Positions 24,341-33,687 are shown, numbered from the stretch's first letter. The stretch: 64,000 nt of DNA from an uncultured Sutterella sp. (GCA_900544255.1 UQUM01000001.1:1-64000); one strand, 5' to 3'. The notes: a model not told the origin generated them from the letters alone. Translations and numbers: made by a program.

Positions 24341-26347
24341 TCAGACTTCCTGGGGATCCACTTCAATGCGCCAAGCAACCCCGGTTTCTGAAGCCATCTG
24401 CCCCGTCCACCGTTTCAAAAAACGATGCAGCGCGGAGCGGCTCGCACTTTCCACCAAAAGCTGCCCGCGCTCCACATCCATCAGTCGAAACAGCGACATC
24501 GGCACCGGGTCGTACACAAAAACCGCTCCGTCTTCATTCACCGCGAGTGCTGCAGCCGCCGCCCGCGTGAGAAACCCCAACGCCCGTTCCAATGTATTCG
24601 CCTGTGCTTTTAAAAGCGCCTGAAATACAAAAGGCGGTGCATTCAAATCCCGGCGGTCGCTTAAAAGCCGCTCGGCAAAGACTTCATAATCCTGGTGCTT
24701 CAGAGCGTCATAAATCGGATGATCGGGAAACCGCGTCTGTACGGCGACTTCCCCGGTGGTTTCCCCGCGTCCCGCACGCCCTGCGACCTGCATCAACGTC
24801 GCAAAAAGCCGTTCCTCAGCCCGAAGATCCGGACTCACCAACTGCGCGTCAGCATTCAAAACCCCCACCACGGAGACTCGCTGGAAGTCGTGCCCCTTTG
24901 CAATCATCTGAGTGCCCACCACAATGTCGGCCTTGCCGGCGTGCACCTTCTCGAACGCCTCTTCCGCAGCCCCCTTCCTCGTCGTACTGTCGCTGTCGAT
25001 CCGAAGAATCGCTTTATCAGGCCACGTGGCCTGCACCACCTCCTCAATTTTCTGCGTTCCGGATCCCAACGCCAACAAATCCGCGTTGCCGCAGGACGGG
25101 CAGTGCAGCGGAATCGGATACCGCGTTCCGCAGTGGTGGCACACGAGTTTCTTTTCCGCCTTGTGATAAACCGTGAAGCTCGAGCAATGCTCGCAACGGC
25201 TCACCCAGCCGCAGGCCGTGCACGTCAGCGTCGGTGCGTACCCCCGGCGGTTCACGAAAAGAAGGGCCTGTTCCTTCCTCTCCAACGCCGCATCCACTTC
25301 CGCCTTAAGGCGCCCCGTAATGACGGTGCCCCCTTTTTCTTCGCGTGTATCGATGAGTTTCAATTCCGGCAGTTTTGCGTGCGCCGCCGCCCGCGTCGTC
25401 ATTTTGAGAAGCCGATACCGACCTTCCCTTGCTTTGGCCCACGTCTCAAGCGACGGCGTCGCTGATCCCAACACACAGGTAATCCCCAACGAATGCGCCC
25501 GTTTGACGGCGAGATCGCGAGCGGAGTAATAGATACCGTCGCCCGCCTTGTAACTCGCGTCATGCTCCTCGTCCACCAGAATGAGCGCGAGCTTCATAAA
25601 GCTAGCGAAAATGGAAAGCCGCGTTCCCACCAACACCCGCGCCCGTCCCTCGTGAACCGCGAGCCAATTCGCGGCCCGTTCCTTCAGAGCGAGTTTGGAA
25701 TGCAGCGTCACCACGGTTTCTTCGGCAAACCGCGACCGCACCCGTTTCTCAAGTTGCGGCGTAAGGTTGATTTCCGGCACCAAAAGCAGTACCTGCGCTT
25801 CCGGATCGCGTTTCAACGCCGCCTGCATGGCGGTCAAATACACCTCGGTTTTTCCGGATCCCGTCACACCGAACAGCAGAAACGGCGCAAACCCCTGAGC
25901 GCTCGTAATCGCCGCCACGGCTTGCGTTTGCTCCGCATTAAGAACCGGCGGCACGGAAGGCGTTACCGGCTTGATTTTGAGTTTCCGCATCCCGGCCACC
26001 GTCGCTTCATGCCGTGCTTTGGGAACCCGTCGCCAAAAAGGGGGCAACGCCGCCAAAGCCGCCTCACCCCAAAAAGCGAGATAGTAGTCCGAGGCAAACT
26101 TGGTGAACTCAAGCCACTCTTCGGAAAGCGGCCGCGTATCCCCCAGGAGTTTTATCACCGAACGGATTTTTTTTGCTTCTATCGTCGTAGACGGCAAAAG
26201 TTGCGCCACTACGCCGACCACCTTACGGCTCTGCAGCGGGACAACCACCCGATCCCCCGCGGCAAGAGCCATGTCTTCCGGAACTTTATAGTCCAGAGGC
26301 GGCAGCGGTGAATCCACCAAAACCCGAGCAAACTGCAGAGCGGTCAT
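24341..26347 (-). CDS. priA: Primosomal protein N' (replication restart helicase PriA)
   Basis: A 668-residue superfamily-2 helicase. An N-terminal 3' DNA-binding domain is followed by Walker A GVTGSGKTEVYL (near residue 162), DEEH in LVDEEHDASYK, eight zinc-binding cysteines (CTACGWVSRCEHC, CHHCGTRYPIPLHCPSC), and the motif VI region QVAGRAGRGE. It reloads the replisome on stalled forks. Slightly shorter than E. coli PriA (732). Followed at its stop codon by a weak hairpin (about 24312-24341) without a good U-tract. It lies next to hemE, with DnaA-box-like sequences in the gap. Confidence 0.95.
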   Translation of the reverse strand: MTALQFARVLVDSPLPPLDYKVPEDMALAAGDRVVVPLQSRKVVGVVAQLLPSTTIEAKKIRSVIKLLGDTRPLSEEWLEFTKFASDYYLAFWGEAALAALPPFWRRVPKARHEATVAGMRKLKIKPVTPSVPPVLNAEQTQAVAAITSAQGFAPFLLFGVTGSGKTEVYLTAMQAALKRDPEAQVLLLVPEINLTPQLEKRVRSRFAEETVVTLHSKLALKERAANWLAVHEGRARVLVGTRLSIFASFMKLALILVDEEHDASYKAGDGIYYSARDLAVKRAHSLGITCVLGSATPSLETWAKAREGRYRLLKMTTRAAAHAKLPELKLIDTREEKGGTVITGRLKAEVDAALERKEQALLFVNRRGYAPTLTCTACGWVSRCEHCSSFTVYHKAEKKLVCHHCGTRYPIPLHCPSCGNADLLALGSGTQKIEEVVQATWPDKAILRIDSDSTTRKGAAEEAFEKVHAGKADIVVGTQMIAKGHDFQRVSVVGVLNADAQLVSPDLRAEERLFATLMQVAGRAGRGETTGEVAVQTRFPDHPIYDALKHQDYEVFAERLLSDRRDLNAPPFVFQALLKAQANTLERALGFLTRAAAAALAVNEDGAVFVYDPVPMSLFRLMDVERGQLLVESASRSALHRFLKRWTGQMASETGVAWRIEVDPQEV

Positions 26348-26614
26348 AATCGTCTGTGTATAAGTCTGTGGTTAAGCGATACCGCATCCTACCCGATTCC
26401 TCAAACTGTCTTTTCGTACCGCTACCCGTAGGGATGATAAAGGGCTGTACCACAAGATACGGGTTGATCCACTTTTTCACCTGTGGATAACTTTGTGGAG
26501 AAGCATTTTCCCTCACTCACCGTCAGTGGCCACCCCACTGATGAACCGCGTTTTACCTCGTTGCCGGTAAAAACACAATTTCCTTTAAATTCATTGCTCA
26601 ACAAATCCTGTCAA
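26348..26614. promoter_or_regulatory. priA-hemE gap with DnaA-box-like sequences
   Basis: The whole 375-base gap (26348-26722) contains two perfect DnaA boxes in the TGTGGATAA orientation (26482-26490, 26671-26679), plus one-mismatch forms TGTGTATAA and TGTGGTTAA near 26355-26373 and TGTGGATTT at 26683-26691. No gene is seen. It may be a DnaA-responsive promoter for priA or a DnaA-titrating site; function is inference. Confidence 0.45.
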
Positions 26615-26654
26615 ATGAAAAAAACAACCGCCGTCACTGAAAACAGGACGGCGG
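26615..26654 (-). terminator. Intrinsic terminator of hemE
   Basis: On the minus strand CCGCCGTC and GACGGCGG form an 8-bp stem around 11 bases, followed by TTGTTTTTTTC. It lies about 70 bases after the hemE stop. Confidence 0.8.
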
Positions 26655-26722
26655 AGGTCGGAGAAAATCTTGTGGATAACTCTGTGGATTTATGTTCCAC
26701 GGTGTTCCACGGGAAACTTTTT

Positions 26723-27790
26723 TCAAAGATGCTTGATGCGGGAGTAGTTGTGAACTTCGTCCACCAAAATCTGCACGGCTTCCGGATTCGTGAATTGGCT
26801 GATGCCGTGTCCGAGATTAAAGACGTGGCCACCCTGCCCCACCGGACCAAATTCATCGATCAAACGACGAGCTTCGGCCCTAATGGCCGCTTCACCGGCA
26901 AAAAGCACCGCCGGATCCATGTTGCCCTGCAACGCCACCTTATCCCCTGTACGGCGACGGGCCGCCGCGAGATTGACGCACCAATCGACGCCAACGCAGT
27001 CCGCACCGCAAGACGCGAGGTCTTCGAGCCAATTGCCGCAACCCTTGGTGAAAACAATGACGGGCACTTTCTCACCGTCCTGTTCCTTTTTGAGGCCGCG
27101 GATGATATCGGCAATGTATTTGAGCGAAAACACCTGATAGGCACCGTCAGCGAGCGCACCGCCCCAAGTATCAAAAATCTGCACGGCTTGGGCGCCGGCT
27201 TCAATCTGCGCGTTGAGATAAGCCGTCACGGCCTTGGCATTCACATCAAGAACGGCATGCAACAGATCAGGGCGCCGGTAGAGCATCTGCTTTACGGTCG
27301 CGAAGTCCTTGGAGGAACCGCCTTCGATCATGTAGCACGCCAAGGTGAAGGGCGAGCCCGAAAAACCGATGAGCGGCACACGGTTATTGAGGGTCTTTCG
27401 AATCAGACTCACCGCATCCGTCACATACTTCAGCTTCTCGGCAGGATCCGGCACATAAAGCGCCTTCACGTCGGCTTCCGTCCGCACGGGTCTGGCAAAC
27501 ACCGGACCCTCCCCCTTTACGAAGGAAAGCCCCAACCCCATCGCATCCGGTACCGTCAGAATATCAGAAAAAAGAATCGCGGCATCCAGTCCGAAACGAT
27601 CCACCGGTTGCAACGTCACTTCGCAAGCGCCTTCCGGTGACTGGGCCAACGCGAGGAAACTTCCCAAACGTTCCCGCGTCGCGTTATATTCCGGCAGATA
27701 GCGACCGGCCTGGCGCATCAGCCACAGCGGTGTGTAATCGGTCTGTTCGCGCTTTAGAGCACGCAGGAAAGTATCGTTGGTCGGTTTCAT
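26723..27790 (-). CDS. hemE: Uroporphyrinogen decarboxylase HemE
   Basis: A 355-residue enzyme that decarboxylates uroporphyrinogen III to coproporphyrinogen III in haem synthesis. The signature LWLMRQAGRYLPEY lies near residue 26, FSDILTVPDAMGLGLSF follows, and IGFSGSPFTLACYMIEG and FTKGCGNWLEDLA mark the active-site region. I start at 27790 (MKPTNDTFLRALKRE), matching the usual N-terminus; the longer frame runs antisense into the neighbour. The ATG overlaps the divergent DUF167 start codon within one CATG, and no good SD is visible. Confidence 0.94.
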   Translation of the reverse strand: MKPTNDTFLRALKREQTDYTPLWLMRQAGRYLPEYNATRERLGSFLALAQSPEGACEVTLQPVDRFGLDAAILFSDILTVPDAMGLGLSFVKGEGPVFARPVRTEADVKALYVPDPAEKLKYVTDAVSLIRKTLNNRVPLIGFSGSPFTLACYMIEGGSSKDFATVKQMLYRRPDLLHAVLDVNAKAVTAYLNAQIEAGAQAVQIFDTWGGALADGAYQVFSLKYIADIIRGLKKEQDGEKVPVIVFTKGCGNWLEDLASCGADCVGVDWCVNLAAARRRTGDKVALQGNMDPAVLFAGEAAIRAEARRLIDEFGPVGQGGHVFNLGHGISQFTNPEAVQILVDEVHNYSRIKHL

Positions 27791-28139
27791 GAGTCGAAAG
27801 AAAAAAATATCTGCAGTTGAACCCGGGGCGCAGCCCGTTGATGCCGCCGAGGCGGTGCCGTGGGTCACTTCCCATGCCGAAGGGGCTGTCTTGGCCGTTC
27901 ACGCTCAGCCGGGTGCCAAGCGCGACGCGATCGTCGGAGAATACGACGGAAAGCTTAAGGTAGCCCTAACAGCGCCGCCCGTGGACGGCAAGGCCAACGA
28001 AAAGCTCATGAAGTTTCTCGCTTCCGAGTTAGGCGTCGCTAAATCCGCTCTCACTCTGATCACGGGCGACACCAATCGCTCCAAACGCCTTCTCGTACGC
28101 GGCATGAGCGCCGCAGACGTCGCCGCCAAACTCGGCTGA
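27789..28139 (+). CDS. yggU: DUF167 family protein (YggU type)
   Basis: A 116-residue protein; the DUF167 core is at about residues 28-110 (VLAVHAQPGAKRDAIVGEYDG, then KVALTAPPVDGKANEKLMKFLA and SALTLITGDTNRSKRLLV). Function unknown for the family. The ATG at 27789 overlaps the hemE ATG on the other strand. This start gives about 25 extra N-terminal residues compared with E. coli YggU and has only a weak SD, so a downstream GTG start near 27855 is possible. Confidence 0.72.
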   Translation: MSRKKKISAVEPGAQPVDAAEAVPWVTSHAEGAVLAVHAQPGAKRDAIVGEYDGKLKVALTAPPVDGKANEKLMKFLASELGVAKSALTLITGDTNRSKRLLVRGMSAADVAAKLG

Positions 28140-28145
28140 AAAAAC

Positions 28146-28200
28146 AAAAACCGCCGAAGCCCCTCCGGCTTTTAACCGGAGACCCCGACGGCTTCTTCTC
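28146..28200. terminator. Bidirectional terminator between yggU and uspA
   Basis: A long GC-rich hairpin with outer CCGCCGAAG/CTTCGGCGG-like pairing and an inner CTCCGG/CCGGAG stem, flanked by AAAAA on the left and CTTCTTCTC on the right, lies between the two convergent genes. Confidence 0.65.
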
Positions 28201-28209
28201 AAGGATCTA

Positions 28210-28614
28210 TCAGCGGATCACGAGAACCGGACGATCGGCCTTGGCGAGCACCTTCTGGGTTTCAGAACCGAGGATGAGGCTCCCCAGGGTTCCCAAACCG
28301 CGGCTGGCCATCACAATGAAGCGGGCTTCATGACGATCGGCCACATCCAGAATCGCCTGAGCCACTTCCGTCGTGTGTTCCGCAACGAGTTCAAAAGGCA
28401 CTTCAGCAGCTTCCGCAAGGCGTTTCACGGCAAGGAGCCGTTCCTGAACATCCTTGTCTTCGGCTTCGAGCCCGCCCGTCTGCGGCTTACCCACGACGGC
28501 CGTCATGCCGAGCACCGGCAGCCCCAGCGCCTTGGCGATTTCCACCGCCGATTCGATTCCCTTGTGAGACAGGTCACTGCCGTCCGTGCAGACCTGAACA
28601 ACATCCTTCAACAT
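28210..28614 (-). CDS. uspA: Universal stress protein (UspA family)
   Basis: A 134-residue single-domain Usp. The opening VVQVCTDGSDLSHKG and the C-terminal region FIVMASRGLGTLGSLILGSETQKVL show the nucleotide-binding pattern G-2x-G-9x-G-S, except that the first glycine is alanine (ASRG). Members bind ATP and act in stress or energy-limitation survival. It stands alone between yggU and the atp operon. Confidence 0.85.
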   Translation of the reverse strand: MLKDVVQVCTDGSDLSHKGIESAVEIAKALGLPVLGMTAVVGKPQTGGLEAEDKDVQERLLAVKRLAEAAEVPFELVAEHTTEVAQAILDVADRHEARFIVMASRGLGTLGSLILGSETQKVLAKADRPVLVIR

Positions 28615-28672
28615 AGCTCCCTCTCTCCCTTTAAAAGTCAGATTTCATCAGAGCGATCCGAATATCCTACCA

Positions 28673-28715
28673 AAAAAAAGACGCCCGGGAATTATTCCGG
28701 ACGTCCTTTTTCGCT
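28673..28715 (-). terminator. Intrinsic terminator of the atp operon
   Basis: On the minus strand GGACGTCCGG pairs with CCGGGCGTC (one mismatch) and is followed by TTTTTTTTGG. It sits shortly after the atpC stop. Confidence 0.8.
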
Positions 28716-28745
28716 GTGCACCAGCCGCGGAAACCTCGGTTTCTC

Positions 28746-29156
28746 TTAGTGGCGCATTCTGCGGATGTAGGCAAGCTGAGCAGCCAGAGCGGACATCGTC
28801 GCTTCGAGCTTGGCGATTTCCGTATTGCTCTTGGCCTGTTCCCGGGCCTGCTTGGCATCTTCGAGCGCTTTCTTTGCCTTAGCTTCATCAAGGTCTTTGC
28901 TACGAATAGCGGTGTCGGCAAGAACCGTCACGCGATCGGGCTGAACCTCAAGGATGCCGCCGGCAACGAAAATATTTTCCTCTTTGCCCTCATTCGTCTT
29001 CACGCGTACGGCGCCCGGACGGATGCGGGTAATGAGCGGAACGTGGCCGGGCAGAATGCCGAGTTCACCTTCCTGACCGGGAAGCGCCACAAAAGACGCT
29101 TCGCCGGAGAAGATGCCTTCTTCTGCGCTGACGACGTCAACAAAAAGCGTTGCCAT
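28746..29156 (-). CDS. atpC: ATP synthase F1 epsilon subunit
   Basis: A 136-residue subunit with an N-terminal beta-sandwich (VVSAEEGIFSGEASFVALPGQEGELGILPGHVPLITRIRPG) and a C-terminal helical hairpin rich in Ala/Lys (DEAKAKKALEDAKQAREQAK). It couples the central stalk to the c-ring and inhibits ATPase activity. It is the last gene of the nine-gene atp operon and lies 81 bases after atpD. Confidence 0.95.
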   Translation of the reverse strand: MATLFVDVVSAEEGIFSGEASFVALPGQEGELGILPGHVPLITRIRPGAVRVKTNEGKEENIFVAGGILEVQPDRVTVLADTAIRSKDLDEAKAKKALEDAKQAREQAKSNTEIAKLEATMSALAAQLAYIRRMRH

Positions 29157-29237
29157 AAGTTGCTCCGTTTAATCGGCTTCGAAATAACCCTCAAACCGGA
29201 ACCGAATGAACCCATCCGGTTCCGTTTCTGAGTCTTA

Positions 29238-30641
29238 TTACTTGATCGTCTTGGCCTTTTCGAAGGCTTCGTCGATCGTACCGACCATGTAGAAGGCCTG
29301 TTCCGGCAGCTCGTCGCATTCACCGTCGACAATCATCTTGAAGCCGCGGATCGTTTCCTTCAGGGGCACGTACTTACCGGGAGCGCCGGTAAACACTTCG
29401 GCCACGTGGAAGGGCTGCGAGAGGTAACGCTGGATCTTACGGGCGCGGGTAACGGCGAGCTTGTCTTCCGGAGACAGTTCATCCATACCCAAAATGGCGA
29501 TGATGTCGCGCAGTTCCTTGTACTTCTGCAGGGTTTCCTGAACACGGCGGGCCACGGTGTAGTGTTCTTCGCCGATGATGTTCGGATCCATCTGACGGCT
29601 CGTAGAGTCGAGCGGGTCAATGGCGGGGTAAATACCCAACGAAGCAATTTCACGGCTCAACACGATCGTGGCGTCCAAGTGGCTGAACGTCGTCGCAGGC
29701 GACGGGTCAGTCAAGTCGTCGGCGGGCACGTAAACGGCCTGGATCGACGTAATGGAACCGGTCTTCGTGGAAGCAATACGTTCCTGCAGCTTGCCCATTT
29801 CTTCAGCGAGCGTGGGCTGATAACCCACGGCGGAAGGCATACGGCCGAGCAGGGCGGACACTTCAGTACCGGCCAGCGTGTAACGGTAGATGTTGTCGAT
29901 GAAGAGCAGGATGTCGCGGCCTTCGTCACGGAAGGCTTCGGCCATCGTCAGCCCCGTCAAAGCCACACGGAGACGGTTGCCCGGGGGTTCGTTCATCTGA
30001 CCGAACACCATGGCCACCTTATCCAGAACCTTCGACTCTTCCATTTCGTGGTAGAAGTCGTTACCTTCACGGGTACGTTCACCAACACCGGCGAACACGG
30101 AGTAACCGCCGTACGCCTTAGCGATGTTGTTGATGAGCTCCATCATGTTAACGGTCTTACCCACACCGGCACCGCCGAAGAGGCCGACCTTACCGCCCTT
30201 GGCAACCGGGCAGATCAAGTCGATAACCTTGATGCCGGTTTCCAGAAGGTCAACGGCCGGGCTCAATTCGTCGAACTTCGGCGCAGCACGGTGAATCGTG
30301 CGGCGTTCATCTTCGCCGATGGGACCGGCTTCGTCGATGGGGCGGCCGAGCACGTCCATAATGCGGCCGAGCGTCTTGTGGCCCACAGGAACGGAAATAC
30401 CCGCACCGGTGGACTTCACTTTCATGCCGCGGCGAAGACCGTCAGAAGAGCCCATGGCAATGGTACGGACGATGCCGTCACCGAGCTGCTGCTGCACTTC
30501 AAAGGTCAGGCCTGCCTCGGCCAGGGTATTGGTCTTGTCCTGTTCAAGGACGAGGGCGTCGTAAACCTTCGGCATTTCGTCGCGGGGGAATTCAATATCC
30601 ACCACAGCGCCGATTACCTGAACGATTTGTCCGATACTCAT
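29238..30641 (-). CDS. atpD: ATP synthase F1 beta subunit
   Basis: A 467-residue catalytic subunit. The P-loop GGAGVGKTVNMMEL lies near residue 150, GERTREGNDFYHEMEES carries the catalytic glutamate, and the C-terminal DELSEEDK-type motif appears as DELSPEDKLAVTRARKIQRYLSQPF. It forms the ATP-making sites of F1 with alpha. Between atpG (26-base gap) and atpC. Confidence 0.97.
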   Translation of the reverse strand: MSIGQIVQVIGAVVDIEFPRDEMPKVYDALVLEQDKTNTLAEAGLTFEVQQQLGDGIVRTIAMGSSDGLRRGMKVKSTGAGISVPVGHKTLGRIMDVLGRPIDEAGPIGEDERRTIHRAAPKFDELSPAVDLLETGIKVIDLICPVAKGGKVGLFGGAGVGKTVNMMELINNIAKAYGGYSVFAGVGERTREGNDFYHEMEESKVLDKVAMVFGQMNEPPGNRLRVALTGLTMAEAFRDEGRDILLFIDNIYRYTLAGTEVSALLGRMPSAVGYQPTLAEEMGKLQERIASTKTGSITSIQAVYVPADDLTDPSPATTFSHLDATIVLSREIASLGIYPAIDPLDSTSRQMDPNIIGEEHYTVARRVQETLQKYKELRDIIAILGMDELSPEDKLAVTRARKIQRYLSQPFHVAEVFTGAPGKYVPLKETIRGFKMIVDGECDELPEQAFYMVGTIDEAFEKAKTIK

Positions 30642-30667
30642 GGGTTAATCCTCGGTATTCAAATCTC

Positions 30668-31552
30668 TTAAGACACCGCAGCGGCACCACCGACGATTTC
30701 GGTGATTTCCTTCGTAATGCCGGCCTGACGGGTCTTGTTGTAGACGAGCTGCAGTTCTCCGATAAGCTTCTTCGCGTTGTCCGAAGCCGCCTTCATGGCG
30801 ACCATACGGGCCGACTGTTCAGAAGCCATATTTTCTGCAACCGCCTGATAAATCAAAGCTTCGACGTAGCGCTTGAGCAATTCGTCGAGCACAGTCTGCG
30901 CATCGGGTTCGTAGATGTAATCCCACGAGTATTGACGCGGTTCTTCACCGATCGCGGCGAGCTTTTCCTGAGAGAGCGGCAGAAGCTGCTCAATCGTCGG
31001 AATCTGCTTCATCGCGTTTACAAAACGCGTGTAAGCAATGTACACGGCATCAACCTTGCCCTGCGCGTAGGCATCCAGCTGAACGCGGATGGCACCGAGC
31101 AGGCGGTCCAGGCTGGGCCGGTCGCCGAGCTGCACGACCTGACTCACGACCTCCAGACCGAGGTGACCGGAGAAGGCAACCGCCTTATTACCGATCGCGG
31201 TCACGGAAAGGGACTGGCCCTTTTCGCGGAGTTCCTGAGACTTGTGAAGCACGAGGCGCTGAATGTTCGTGTTCAGCGCACCCGCCAGACCCTTATCCGT
31301 GGCGACGATGATCATCGCCGCCTTGCCGGACTGGGTCTTGTGCTTGACGAGGAAAGGATGCGCGTAAGCCGTCGAAGACGCCGCCAAGTGCGCAATGATG
31401 TTGCGCATCTTATCGGCGTAGGGACGAGCCTGACGCATCCGATCCTGGGCTTTGCGCATCTTCGAGGCCGCAACCATTTCCATCGCCTTCGTGATCTTGC
31501 GCGTGTTCTGCACGCTCTTGATCTTTCCGCGAATTTCCTTTGTACTAGGCAT
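30668..31552 (-). CDS. atpG: ATP synthase F1 gamma subunit
   Basis: A 294-residue rotor stalk subunit with the conserved N-terminal coiled coil (IRGKIKSVQNTRKITKAMEMVAASKMRKAQ) and C-terminal helix (SDNAKKLIGELQLVYNKTRQAGITKEITEIVGGA). It rotates inside the alpha3beta3 ring. Between atpA and atpD. Confidence 0.96.
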   Translation of the reverse strand: MPSTKEIRGKIKSVQNTRKITKAMEMVAASKMRKAQDRMRQARPYADKMRNIIAHLAASSTAYAHPFLVKHKTQSGKAAMIIVATDKGLAGALNTNIQRLVLHKSQELREKGQSLSVTAIGNKAVAFSGHLGLEVVSQVVQLGDRPSLDRLLGAIRVQLDAYAQGKVDAVYIAYTRFVNAMKQIPTIEQLLPLSQEKLAAIGEEPRQYSWDYIYEPDAQTVLDELLKRYVEALIYQAVAENMASEQSARMVAMKAASDNAKKLIGELQLVYNKTRQAGITKEITEIVGGAAAVS

Positions 31553-31575
31553 GTGGTCCTCTTAAAAATGCGCTG

Positions 31576-33117
31576 TTAGTAAGCGCCGTTCTTCTGAAAG
31601 TCTTCGATAGCGGCCTTCAGCGCAGCGTTGTCTTCCTTCGAGAGCTGCTTTTCGGCCTCAATGTGGGCGATCAGATCAGCATACTTCGTCTGCAGGAAGT
31701 CACGCATCGCGCGTTCGCACTTCAAAGCATCCTTCACGGCAACGTTGTCATAGAAGCCCATTTCCACCGCGAACAGCGTCACGGCTTCTTCCCAAACCTG
31801 CAGAGGCTGGTACTGGGGCTGCTTCATGAGTTCGGTCACCACACGGCCGCGTTCGAGCTGCTTGCGGGTCGCTTCGTCGAGGTCGCTCGCGAACTGGGCG
31901 AAAGCCGCCAGTTCACGGTACTGAGCGAGCGCGAGACGCACGCCGCCGCCCAACTTCTTGATGATCTTCGTCTGAGCGGCACCGCCCACACGGGACACCG
32001 AGATACCAGGGTTAATAGCGGGACGAATACCGGCGTTGAAAAGATCCGTTTCCAGGAAGATCTGACCGTCGGTAATCGAAATCACGTTCGTCGGAACGAA
32101 GGCCGTAACGTCGCCTGCCTGCGTTTCAATGATGGGCAGAGCCGTCATCGAACCCGTCTTACCCTTAACGGCACCCTTCGTGAAGCGTTCGACATAGGTC
32201 GGGTTCACGCGGGCGGCACGTTCGAGCAGACGAGAGTGCAGATAGAAGACGTCGCCGGGGTAGGCTTCGCGTCCGGGCGGACGACGCAGCAGAAGGGAAA
32301 TCTGGCGATAAGCCCAAGCCTGCTTGGTCAAGTCGTCGTAAACGATGAGGCTGTCCTGGCCGCGGTCGCGGAAGTATTCGCCCATCGTCGCACCGGCGTA
32401 AGGCGCAATGTACTGCAGAGCCGCCGTTTCAGAAGCGGAAGCAGCCACGACGATCGTGTATTCCATGGCGCCGTGTTCTTCGAGCTGGCGAACGACGTTG
32501 GCGATCGTGGAAGCCTTCTGGCCGATGGCGACATAAACGCAGATGAGGTTCTTGCCCTTCTGGTTGATGATCGTATCGAGCGCGATGGCGGTCTTACCCG
32601 TCTGACGGTCACCGATGATCAATTCGCGCTGGCCGCGGCCCACGGGAATCATGGCATCGATGGACTTCAGACCGGTCTGCACCGGCTGGGACACGGACTG
32701 ACGTTCGATCACGCCGGGCGCAACCTTTTCAACAACGTCGAATTCCTTCGTGTCGATCGGACCCTTGCCGTCGATCGGCTGGCCCAGAGCGTTCACCACG
32801 CGACCGATCAGAGCCGGTCCGACGGGAACGGAAAGAATGCGGCCGGTCGTCTTGACCGTGTCGCCTTCGGAAATATGTTCGTATTCGCCGAGAATAACCG
32901 CACCGACGGAATCACGTTCCAAGTTGAGAGCGAGACCATAGGTGTTGTTGGGGAATTCGAGCATTTCGCCCTGCATCACGTCGTGCAGACCGTGAACACG
33001 GCAAATACCGTCGGTAACCGAAATGACGGTCCCTTGGGTACGGAGATCAGCGGAGACCCCGAGGCCTTCGATTCGCTGCTTCAGCAGTTCGCTGATTTCA
33101 CTGGGATTAAGTTGCAT
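31576..33117 (-). CDS. atpA: ATP synthase F1 alpha subunit
   Basis: A 513-residue nucleotide-binding, non-catalytic subunit. It begins MQLNPSEISELLKQRI; the P-loop GDRQTGKTAI lies near residue 170, and VGGAAQTKIIKKLGGGVRLALAQYRELAAFAQF is the family's C-terminal-side signature. There are two adjacent ATGs (33120 and 33117); I use 33117 because GGAG is then 7 bases upstream. Fourth gene from the 3' end of the operon, 16 bases after atpH. Confidence 0.96.
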   Translation of the reverse strand: MQLNPSEISELLKQRIEGLGVSADLRTQGTVISVTDGICRVHGLHDVMQGEMLEFPNNTYGLALNLERDSVGAVILGEYEHISEGDTVKTTGRILSVPVGPALIGRVVNALGQPIDGKGPIDTKEFDVVEKVAPGVIERQSVSQPVQTGLKSIDAMIPVGRGQRELIIGDRQTGKTAIALDTIINQKGKNLICVYVAIGQKASTIANVVRQLEEHGAMEYTIVVAASASETAALQYIAPYAGATMGEYFRDRGQDSLIVYDDLTKQAWAYRQISLLLRRPPGREAYPGDVFYLHSRLLERAARVNPTYVERFTKGAVKGKTGSMTALPIIETQAGDVTAFVPTNVISITDGQIFLETDLFNAGIRPAINPGISVSRVGGAAQTKIIKKLGGGVRLALAQYRELAAFAQFASDLDEATRKQLERGRVVTELMKQPQYQPLQVWEEAVTLFAVEMGFYDNVAVKDALKCERAMRDFLQTKYADLIAHIEAEKQLSKEDNAALKAAIEDFQKNGAY

Positions 33118-33133
33118 CATTGAGCTCCGAAAT

Positions 33134-33685
33134 TTATGCGGTGAGCGCCGCCTGCATCTTCTTCAAGCGGGTACGCACGGAAATGTCGATGATCTGGTCA
33201 CCGACCGTCACGCTCACTCCGCCGATCAGCGCCGGATTCACCGTCACGATCGGGTTGAGCTTCAGACCGGGGAAGCGGTCGGACAAGTCCGCGATAACCT
33301 GCTTCACACCCTTGTCATCCAAGGGGAAGGCGGTCTCAATGTAGGCGTCAGCGACGCCTTCGGATTCGTTCTTAAGAGCGCGATACTGCGCGGCAATTTC
33401 AGGCAGAGCTTCCAGACGACCGTTTTCGATCACCACACGGATCAAACCGGTGAGTTCGGGAGAGAGTCCCTTGCCCAAGGCACCGGTAATGACCTCGTAG
33501 ACCTGATCGACGGTCAGTTTGGGATCGTTCACGAGCTCAGAAATCTGAGGATCGCGCGCAATCTCGGCCAGCGTTTCAAGGTACTGACCGATCTTGGTGA
33601 TCTTCGCCGCAGAAGTGTCGTGTTCCGTAAGCGCCTGCCAGAGGCCTTCGGCGTACGGGCGTGCAATCGTCGAAAGTTCAGCCAT
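33134..33685 (-). CDS. atpH: ATP synthase F1 delta subunit
   Basis: A 183-residue peripheral-stalk subunit. It starts AELSTIARPYAEGLWQAL and ends with the conserved beta-strand region NPALIGGVSVTVGDQIIDISVRTRLKKMQ. It links F1 to the b subunits. Its ATG is 2 bases after the atpF stop, so translation is coupled. Confidence 0.95.
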   Translation of the reverse strand: MAELSTIARPYAEGLWQALTEHDTSAAKITKIGQYLETLAEIARDPQISELVNDPKLTVDQVYEVITGALGKGLSPELTGLIRVVIENGRLEALPEIAAQYRALKNESEGVADAYIETAFPLDDKGVKQVIADLSDRFPGLKLNPIVTVNPALIGGVSVTVGDQIIDISVRTRLKKMQAALTA

Positions 33686-33687
33686 AG

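Noticed and set aside
29406..30671. 421-residue reading frame antisense to atpD
   Set aside because: Shadow of a conserved gene; highly biased toward His, Arg, Val and Gly with no recognisable domain.
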